Of a DNA stretch of 8,965 nt, positions 1 to 4,982 are shown one piece after another. The stretch's first letter is position 1. Each line of letters starts with the position of its first letter. Both the position numbers and the translations under genes were made by a program. Below the pieces are notes generated by a model, which saw only the letters and a program-made list of their open reading frames with translations, was not told the origin of the DNA and made no database searches. Source of the stretch: an uncultured Eggerthellaceae bacterium (GTDB lineage: Bacteria; Actinomycetota; Coriobacteriia; Coriobacteriales; Eggerthellaceae); NCBI GenBank assembly GCA_910589135.1, contig CAJUSL010000042.1, positions 261-9,225 of the forward strand, written 5' to 3'.

Positions 1-195
1 CCTCACGGCGCCCGCCGGATCGCCTTCCGTCCACAAATACGAGCGCGCCAGAATCTGCCCCGCGGGAGAGACGAGCACGCCCTTCGTGGAAATGGACCCG
101 ATGTCCACGCCCAGATACGCGTCCCGCACAGACGCCTTTCCTCCCTCGCGGCCTGCGCCGCGCACGTCAAGCTGCCCTTCCGCCTTCGAAGTCAT
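1..195 (-). CDS. BadF/BadG/BcrA/BcrD-type ATPase (acyl-CoA dehydratase activase family), N-terminal part, cut by window edge
   Basis: Only the first 65 codons lie in the window; the frame is still open at base 1. After an N-terminal extension of about 26 residues the protein reads YLGVDIGSISTKGVLV, the phosphate-1 motif of the ASKHA (acetate and sugar kinase/Hsp70/actin) ATPase fold. It is the form found in activators of 2-hydroxyacyl-CoA and benzoyl-CoA type enzymes (HgdC, BadF/G, BcrA/D). Known members are iron-sulfur homodimers that use ATP hydrolysis to push a low-potential electron onto a partner; the cluster-binding cysteines would lie outside the window. The ATG overlaps the stop of the upstream gene as ATGA (192-195), and AAGG at 203-206 is a reasonable ribosome binding site. 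A GTG at codon 23 is a possible but less likely start. The close linkage to two dehydratase-like genes supports the activase role. The substrate is unknown. Confidence 0.85.
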   Translation of the reverse strand, partial: MTSKAEGQLDVRGAGREGGKASVRDAYLGVDIGSISTKGVLVSPAGQILARSYLWTEGDPAGAVR

Positions 196-1355
196 CGTCG
201 CACCTTCAGTCTCTTCATCGCCAACATATCGTAGAACGCCTCCAGGCGCGTGACCAGCCCGGTGTCGCTGGTCTCGGTGTCGTAGGTAAGGTAGAGCACC
301 GGCACGTGCAGGTCCTCGCTCATGCGCTGCAGCACGGGGATGCAGTCGATCTCCGGCGTGCAGCCCGCGCTTTTCGCATGCACGATGCCGTCGAACCCTG
401 CCGCCATGTAGCCTTTCGCCGCCGCAAGGGTCAGCGTGGACGTAGGGCCCATGTCGTAGGCCACGTAGTCGGAGATGCCGCGGCGCAGGTTCTCCTCGTT
501 GTAGTGGGTGTAACGGTTGGAGAAGTTCAGCTTGCGGTGCACCTCCACGCCCATGTCCATCAGCTTCTCGTCCAGGCCCAGGTTCGAGGTCTCGTCGATT
601 GCGGTGAACATCTCGCCGACGATGCCGATGCGCAGAGGCTCGGCGGGCTTGTCCACCTCGAGCTCGCGCATGGCGCCCTTGAAGCGGGCGAACGCCTGGT
701 CGATGTCGGACTTCGACGCCGAGGTGCAGAAGTCGTCGGCAAGGGCTTCCCAGATGCGCCTGGCCTCGCCGCGGTGCACCTCGAAGCCGGCCTGTGCCAT
801 GTAGATGTCGCGCGCCTTGTCCAGAAGCGTCATCATGTGCCCGCACGCCAGCAACTGCCTGATGCCGTGGGGGATGTCGATGTCGGGGTTGACCAGCTTG
901 ATGACTTCCTTGCCCCAGCCGAAGTACCCGTGCTCGATCCCGTGCGAGAAGTTCAGCATGGCGAAGTCGTAGCCCATGTCGCGCAGGATCTTCTCCTGGA
1001 TCTCGCCGTAGTATCCCAGACGGCACGGGCCGCCCGACTGGACCAGGATGTCGGCGCCCATCTCAAGCGCCTCGATCCAGTCGCCCATCATGTGCTTGAA
1101 CGGCGCGCACACGTCGTCGGCCGACACCTGTATGCCCAGCTCGGCCGTGCGCTTCGTCGACTTGGGAAGGTCGAGGTACTCGCAGTCGAGCACCTGCTCC
1201 ACGAAGTACTTGAACGCCGGCGCGTAGTAGGCGTATCGGAAGACGGCGATCTTGGTGCTCTTGTGGCGGTCCGCCTTGCGCTCGGCGCGGGAATGGCGGC
1301 GCTTCTCGGCCTTGTGCCTGGCCTTCAGCGCCCGACGGACGGAGGAATCAGCCAT
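192..1355 (-). CDS. 2-hydroxyacyl-CoA dehydratase-like iron-sulfur protein (COG3581 type)
   Basis: This 387-residue protein resembles the COG3581 group (acyl-CoA dehydratase/activase-related proteins of the HgdA/HgdB superfamily). In other anaerobes the group often forms the C-terminal part of very large fused activase proteins. Visible motifs are DVCAPFK (C83), GGPCRLGYYGE (C111), SAGCTPEIDC (C332, C338) and the C-terminal signature TRLEAFYDML (about 369-378). Three spaced cysteines fit a cluster bound as in dehydratase subunits; that is inference. Residues 7-35 form a very basic tail dense in Arg, Lys and His, followed by the first beta strand (KIAVFRYAYY). The start is fixed by GGGAGG at 1364-1369, and no other good start codon lies between it and residue 36. 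The gene overlaps the upstream DUF2229-type gene by 8 bases (ATGGCTGA) and the downstream ATPase gene by 4, so all three are probably made together. No signal peptide or membrane segment is seen, so it is probably cytoplasmic. The reaction is unknown. Confidence 0.85.
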   Translation of the reverse strand: MADSSVRRALKARHKAEKRRHSRAERKADRHKSTKIAVFRYAYYAPAFKYFVEQVLDCEYLDLPKSTKRTAELGIQVSADDVCAPFKHMMGDWIEALEMGADILVQSGGPCRLGYYGEIQEKILRDMGYDFAMLNFSHGIEHGYFGWGKEVIKLVNPDIDIPHGIRQLLACGHMMTLLDKARDIYMAQAGFEVHRGEARRIWEALADDFCTSASKSDIDQAFARFKGAMRELEVDKPAEPLRIGIVGEMFTAIDETSNLGLDEKLMDMGVEVHRKLNFSNRYTHYNEENLRRGISDYVAYDMGPTSTLTLAAAKGYMAAGFDGIVHAKSAGCTPEIDCIPVLQRMSEDLHVPVLYLTYDTETSDTGLVTRLEAFYDMLAMKRLKVRR

Positions 1356-2367
1356 GGAGGTACCCTCCCTTCGCCTGGTATTGCAGTATGTCCATGAAGC
1401 TTTCGATGCGCGTCTGCACGCCGGCGCTGCCGCTTTGCGCGTCGAGGACGAGCCGCAGGATGGGAACGTCCCGCAGGCCGCGCACCAACGCGTCGGCGAA
1501 CAGCGAGTCGGGGCCGCACGGGAAGGCGCTCAAGACCACCATTCCCGCCACGTCGCCCTGAAGCTCGAGGATGGACCCGACGAGCTCGCGGTTCATCTCC
1601 CAAGGAAGCGTGTCGGAGAACTCGAAGCTGCGCTTGCACGCGCGCCGGTGGTCGGTCTCGTCCGCGAACAGCACGAAGCCGCCCGCCTCTTCGATGCCGC
1701 GCACCACCTCGCCGGCCACGTACGCATCGTGCGACACGTACGGATGCGCCACCACCAGGATGGGTATGGGCGCCCTATCGGCTTCGATGTCGGGAACGCC
1801 CGCATCGCCGCCGGCCGCGACCACGCGCTTCAGCTGGTCGATCAGCCGCAGCGACTCCGCCTGCGCCTGCGCCTTCGCGCCATCCACCGCACGCTGGGCC
1901 TGCAGCGCGCGCTTGTAGGCGCGCATGGCAATCCGAGGCGTGGCGCCCAGGCTGGCCGCCAACCCCAGGTACGCCTCGCGTACCTTCTTCGGCTTGGACG
2001 CGTCGGGCACGAACAGCGACAGCACCTCGCACCCCGCCTCCGCCAGCTGGTCGCGGAACGCGTTGCGCACCATGTCGGGAAGCGACTGGTACTTGGTGCA
2101 GAACCCGCAGCGCGGGTTGCCGGACGCGAAGGCAGGCACGAACACCGCGTCGCATGCGCCGATCAGCCAGCGCACGTGCCCGCAGTACACCTTCGACGCC
2201 AGGCAGCACTCGTCGATGGAGGCGGCGTCCCCCGCCTCCAACATGGCCCTGTCAGTGTCAGGGCTGACCGCGACGGCCAGCCCCAGTTCCTCGAAGAATG
2301 TCTTCCACAACACGCCGTAGCGGTAGTACAGCAGCGCTTTCGGAATCCCGATCGTGCGTGTGCCCAT
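1348..2367 (-). CDS. DUF2229/COG3580-type acyl-CoA dehydratase activase-related protein
   Basis: This 339-residue protein begins with the family hallmark IGIPKALLYYRYGVLWKTFF followed by IDECCLASKVYCGHV (about 51-65), as in DUF2229/COG3580 proteins. Further motifs are NPRCGFCTKYQSLPDM (C87, C90), AFPCGPDS (C284) and a C-terminal TRIESFMDIL (about 319-328). A helical, Ala/Gln/Lys-rich stretch (about 150-182) separates the two lobes. The family is related to the D component of 2-hydroxyglutaryl-CoA dehydratase, and the cysteines are candidate iron-sulfur ligands. In many anaerobes this domain is fused with BadF-type ATPase and COG3581 domains; here they are three separate, overlapping genes. 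The start is fixed because an in-frame TAG directly precedes the ATG. The ribosome binding site is weak (a G-run about 12 bases upstream). It lies 16 bases after glnN and is probably on the same transcript. The protein is likely cytoplasmic; the substrate is unknown. Confidence 0.86.
   Translation of the reverse strand: MGTRTIGIPKALLYYRYGVLWKTFFEELGLAVAVSPDTDRAMLEAGDAASIDECCLASKVYCGHVRWLIGACDAVFVPAFASGNPRCGFCTKYQSLPDMVRNAFRDQLAEAGCEVLSLFVPDASKPKKVREAYLGLAASLGATPRIAMRAYKRALQAQRAVDGAKAQAQAESLRLIDQLKRVVAAGGDAGVPDIEADRAPIPILVVAHPYVSHDAYVAGEVVRGIEEAGGFVLFADETDHRRACKRSFEFSDTLPWEMNRELVGSILELQGDVAGMVVLSAFPCGPDSLFADALVRGLRDVPILRLVLDAQSGSAGVQTRIESFMDILQYQAKGGYLHG
1356..1368 (-). promoter_or_regulatory. 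Possible hairpin covering the ribosome binding site of the COG3581-type gene
   Basis: On the transcribed strand the sequence GGAGG-GTA-CCTCC lies immediately before the ATG at 1355. GGAGG is the core of the ribosome binding site and CCTCC is its exact complement, so the site could fold shut. The hairpin lies inside the last codons of the upstream gene, so a ribosome finishing that gene would open it. This would enforce translational coupling. The perfect complement is seen in the sequence; the regulatory role is inferred. The loop of three bases is short, and the codons (Gly-Gly-Tyr-Leu) could produce it by chance. Confidence 0.4.
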
Positions 2368-2383
2368 CTAGCAGAAGCGCCCC

Positions 2384-4477
2384 CTACGCGTAGAACAGGA
2401 TCTCGTTGTAGGTGGGCACCGGCCAGTGCTCGCGCGCGACGATGACCTCCATGGCGTCGACGGTGTCGCGTAGGTCGTCCATCACGGGGATGATCTCGTG
2501 CGCATTCATGTCGGCGCGCTTCTGCTGGTCCTCGATCTCGAGCGAGGCGTAGTGCAGCTCGTGCAGCTTCGCCAGGTGCTCGTTGATGGCGGCGGCGCCG
2601 TCCATGAGTGCCTTCAGCTTCGCCTCCTGGGCCGACGTGTCGGCCTCGGGGCACACCTGCTTCACCTTCCACAGGTTCTCGGCCACCTCGGCAGCGAACT
2701 GGTTGATGGCCGGCAGGTAGTCGCGGCGCACCAGGCGCTTCATGGTGCGGATCTCGATGTTCAGCGTCTTGTTGTACTTCTCCAGCTTGACCTCGTAGCG
2801 GCTGCGCACCTCAACCTCGTTCAGCACATTGAACTCGCCGAACAGGTCGATGGACTTCTGCGACACGAAGCAGGGCAGCGCGTCGGCCGTGGTCTTGTTG
2901 TTGGCCAGGCCACGGCGGGCGGCCTCGATGGGCCACTCGTCGGAGTAGCCGTCGCCGTTGAAGATGATGCGCTGATGCTCGCGCAGCGTGCGCTTGACGT
3001 AGTCCCTGGCCGCGTCCTCGAACTGGTCGGCGGGCACGCCTTCCATCTCGTCGGCGAACTCCTTGAGCGACTTCGCCATGGCGGTGTTCAGGATCATGTT
3101 GCAGTCGGAGAGGTTCTGCTGCGAGCCCGGCATGCGGAACTCGAACTTGTTGCCGGTGAAGGCGAAGGGCGATGTGCGGTTGCGGTCGGTGTTGTCCTTG
3201 AGGAAGTTCGGCAGCTCGTCGACGCCCAGGTCCATCTCGGTGCGCTTGGCCGACTTGTAGTCGTCGTCGCCGCCGACGAGGGCTTCCACCACGCGTCCCA
3301 GCTCGTCGCCGAGGAACATGGACACGATGGCCGGGGGTGCCTCGTTGGCGCCCAGGCGATGGTCGTTGCCAGCCGATGCCGCCGACATGCGCAGCAGCTC
3401 CTGGTAGTCGTCCACGGCCTGCACGACTCCCGCGAGGAACACCATGAAGCGCAGGTTGGCGATGGGGTTCTCGCCCGGGTCCAGCAGGTTCTTCCCGTCG
3501 GCGGAAAGCGACCAGTTGTTGTGCTTGCCCGAGCCGTTGATGTGCTCGAAGGGCTTCTCGTGCTCCAAGCAGACCAGACCGTAGTGGCTGGCCAGCAGGC
3601 GCATCTCCTCCATGGTCAGCAGGTTCTGATCCACGGCGCGGTTCGCGTTGGAGAACAGCGGCGCCAACTCGTGCTGGCAGGGGGCCACCTCGTTGTGCTT
3701 CGTCTTGGCCGGCACGCCCAGCTTCCACAGCTCGTCGTCGAGCTCCTTCATGAAGTTGTTGACCGACGGGCGGATGGCGCCGAAGTAGTGCTCTTCGAGC
3801 TCCTGGCCCTTGCAGGGGGAATAGCCGAACATGGTGCGGCCGGTGAGCACCAAATCAAGCCGCTTCACGAAGTCCTTCTCGGAGATGAGGAAGTACTCCT
3901 GTTCCGCGCCGAGGGTGGCCACCACGCGCTGGTAGGGTTCGCCGAACAGGGCGAGCACGCGGTTCGCCTGGATGTCCACGGCCTTCATGGAGCGCAGGAG
4001 CGGCGTCTTCTTGTCCAGCGCCTCGCCGTTGTAGGAGCAGAACGCCGTGGGAATGCACAGCACCTCGTCCTTGATGAACGCGAAGCTGGTGGGGTCCCAG
4101 GCCGTGTAGCCGCGGGCCTCGAAGGTGGCGCGCAGGCCGCCCGAGGGGAACGACGAGGCGTCGGGCTCGCCTTGGATGAGCTCCTTGCCCGAGAACGTCA
4201 TGATGGCATGGCCGTCGTCGATGGGGTCGATGAAGCTGTCGTGCTTCTCGGAGGTGATGCCGGAAAGCGGCTGGAACCAGTGGGTGTAGTGGGTGGCCCC
4301 CAGCTCGATGGCCCATTCCTTCATTGCATGGGCCACGACGTTTGCCACGTCCAGGTCGAGCGGCGCACCCTCCTTGATGGTCTTGAGCAGGCGCTTGTAG
4401 GTGGCCGAAGGCAGCCGTTCCTGCATCGTGTGCTCGTCGAACACCAGCGTTCCGTAGATGTCCATCACCTTAGACAT
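2384..4477 (-). CDS. glnN: Type III glutamine synthetase (GSIII)
   Basis: It makes glutamine from glutamate, ammonium and ATP in the cytoplasm. The length of 697 residues fits GSIII (about 700) rather than GSI or GSII (350-470). Family motifs in order are EKHDSF (77-82), SSFPSGGLRATFE (108-120), KTPLLRSM (157-164), GAEQEYFLI (190-198, metal-binding glutamates), EEHYFGAI (228-235), KTKHNEVAPCQHE (258-270), HINGSGKHNNWSL (312-324, containing the catalytic-domain GSGKHNN segment), NDHRLGANEAPP (371-382) and NKFEFRMPGS (443-452). The C-terminal helical region typical of GSIII, ending near residue 697, is complete. The ATG has an excellent ribosome binding site, AGGAG at 4484-4488, six bases away. 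It is the first gene after a 505-base gap and so probably has its own promoter. The next gene follows after 16 bases. No frameshift or missing key residue was seen. GSI-type adenylylation would not be expected for this class. Confidence 0.97.
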   Translation of the reverse strand: MSKVMDIYGTLVFDEHTMQERLPSATYKRLLKTIKEGAPLDLDVANVVAHAMKEWAIELGATHYTHWFQPLSGITSEKHDSFIDPIDDGHAIMTFSGKELIQGEPDASSFPSGGLRATFEARGYTAWDPTSFAFIKDEVLCIPTAFCSYNGEALDKKTPLLRSMKAVDIQANRVLALFGEPYQRVVATLGAEQEYFLISEKDFVKRLDLVLTGRTMFGYSPCKGQELEEHYFGAIRPSVNNFMKELDDELWKLGVPAKTKHNEVAPCQHELAPLFSNANRAVDQNLLTMEEMRLLASHYGLVCLEHEKPFEHINGSGKHNNWSLSADGKNLLDPGENPIANLRFMVFLAGVVQAVDDYQELLRMSAASAGNDHRLGANEAPPAIVSMFLGDELGRVVEALVGGDDDYKSAKRTEMDLGVDELPNFLKDNTDRNRTSPFAFTGNKFEFRMPGSQQNLSDCNMILNTAMAKSLKEFADEMEGVPADQFEDAARDYVKRTLREHQRIIFNGDGYSDEWPIEAARRGLANNKTTADALPCFVSQKSIDLFGEFNVLNEVEVRSRYEVKLEKYNKTLNIEIRTMKRLVRRDYLPAINQFAAEVAENLWKVKQVCPEADTSAQEAKLKALMDGAAAINEHLAKLHELHYASLEIEDQQKRADMNAHEIIPVMDDLRDTVDAMEVIVAREHWPVPTYNEILFYA

Positions 4478-4650
4478 AGGACTCTCCTAATACGATTTGA
4501 GAATGATTCGATAGTACCAATTGTTCGCCTCGAATGTTTCAGGAGTTTTTCGGTCTCGTTATATGTTAGGACGCATCGTGAGGGAGACTGCGTGATTCCG
4601 GAGGCTTCAGAGGTGCCGGAAGCGGCGGCGAAGGTTGCAAATTCGAGCAC

Positions 4651-4671
4651 ATTGCACGAAAGCAGTGCAAT
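4651..4671. promoter_or_regulatory. Perfect dyad ATTGCAC-N7-GTGCAAT, possible operator upstream of glnN
   Basis: Two perfect 7-base arms are separated by 7 bases, the size and symmetry of a site for a dimeric regulator. It lies about 174 bases before the glnN start and touches the outer side of the large inverted repeat. It does not match the GlnR, AmtR or NtcA consensus sequences I know. It could instead be a small RNA hairpin. The symmetry is seen; the function is a guess. Confidence 0.35.
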
Positions 4672-4676
4672 TCTGC

Positions 4677-4855
4677 CAAAAAATCGCCGTTTCGGGTTAT
4701 TCTCCGCCTCATTCCCACGGCATTCAAGCCTCTCGTGAAGGCAGCGAATGGCGCATCGAGCAAGAAAGGCCAGCTCAAGGGCTCAAAGCATGTTCGACCC
4801 TGTCAGGCAAAAGCCGAGAGGCATCCCGCCAATAACCCGAAACGGCGATTTTTTG
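4677..4855. repeat. Large inverted repeat with perfect 25-base arms (4677-4701 and 4831-4855)
   Basis: The left arm contains AAAAAATCGCCGTTTCGGG; the right arm is its exact reverse complement over 25 bases. Beyond the outer ends one mismatch is followed by two more matching bases. The centre is 129 bases and includes a nested inverted repeat, GCCTCTCG at 4728-4735 with CGAGAGGC at 4815-4822. A transcript from either strand would fold into a long stem whose 3' side ends in GGCGAUUUUUU. It could be a non-coding mobile element with terminal inverted repeats, a pair of dispersed palindromic repeats, or an unusual two-way terminator. No open frame for a transposase and no clear target-site duplication are visible. 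Confidence 0.75.
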
Positions 4856-4944
4856 CCAAATGAGACCGAATTCCATGCACAGACCCGCAGCAGTCGCGTC
4901 GAAAGCGAAGGCCCAAGCGCCTGCAGAAGCCGCTCCGAAGGCCA

Positions 4945-4972
4945 AGCGGGCAACCCACGCCAGGCGCCCGCT
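4945..4972 (-). terminator. Weak hairpin soon after the accDA stop
   Basis: AGCGGGC and GCCCGCT form a perfect 7-base-pair stem around a 14-base loop, beginning about 10 bases after the accDA stop codon. There is no run of U after it, so it is not a classical intrinsic terminator. It may protect the 3' end of the message or be chance in GC-rich sequence. The end of the fatty-acid operon message may instead lie at the large inverted repeat further on. Confidence 0.25.
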
Positions 4973-4982
4973 CCGCCTCGGC

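Larger units (their letters stand above)
4478..4982. other. Gene-free region between accDA and glnN
   Basis: No convincing gene is seen here on either strand. The short open frames (about 60-90 codons) lack good ribosome binding sites and recognisable protein character. Reading with transcription (right to left), it holds a hairpin-forming repeat soon after the accDA stop, the 25-base-arm inverted repeat at 4677-4855, a dyad at 4651-4671, two weaker dyads (TTCCGG/CCGGAA at 4596-4621 and ACGCA/TGCGT at 4571-4593), and an A+T-richer stretch at about 4481-4570. The glnN promoter must lie in that last part or slightly upstream. Possible -10 boxes are TACTAT (4511-4516) and TATAAC (4558-4563), but neither has a good -35 box at normal spacing. 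Confidence 0.7.

Noticed and set aside
4511..4563. glnN promoter boxes TACTAT (4511-4516) and TATAAC (4558-4563) as firm calls
   Set aside because: Neither has an acceptable -35 hexamer at 16-18 bases. I keep them only as possibilities within the gap description.
4571..4621. Weak dyads TTCCGG/CCGGAA and ACGCA/TGCGT as regulatory sites
   Set aside because: Arms of 5-6 bases with loops of 13-14 are expected by chance in a GC-rich gap, and there is no U-run to make a terminator.
2498..4738. Very long plus-strand open frame opposite glnN
   Set aside because: It mirrors the glnN frame, a common effect of GC-rich codon use. It is low-complexity (Val, Leu, Arg, His-rich), resembles no family, and glnN itself is unmistakable.
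4465..4835. Short open frames of 60-70 codons in the accDA-glnN gap on both strands
   Set aside because: They have no ribosome binding site of note and no protein-like character. They run across the inverted repeat arms and dyads, or into the glnN start.
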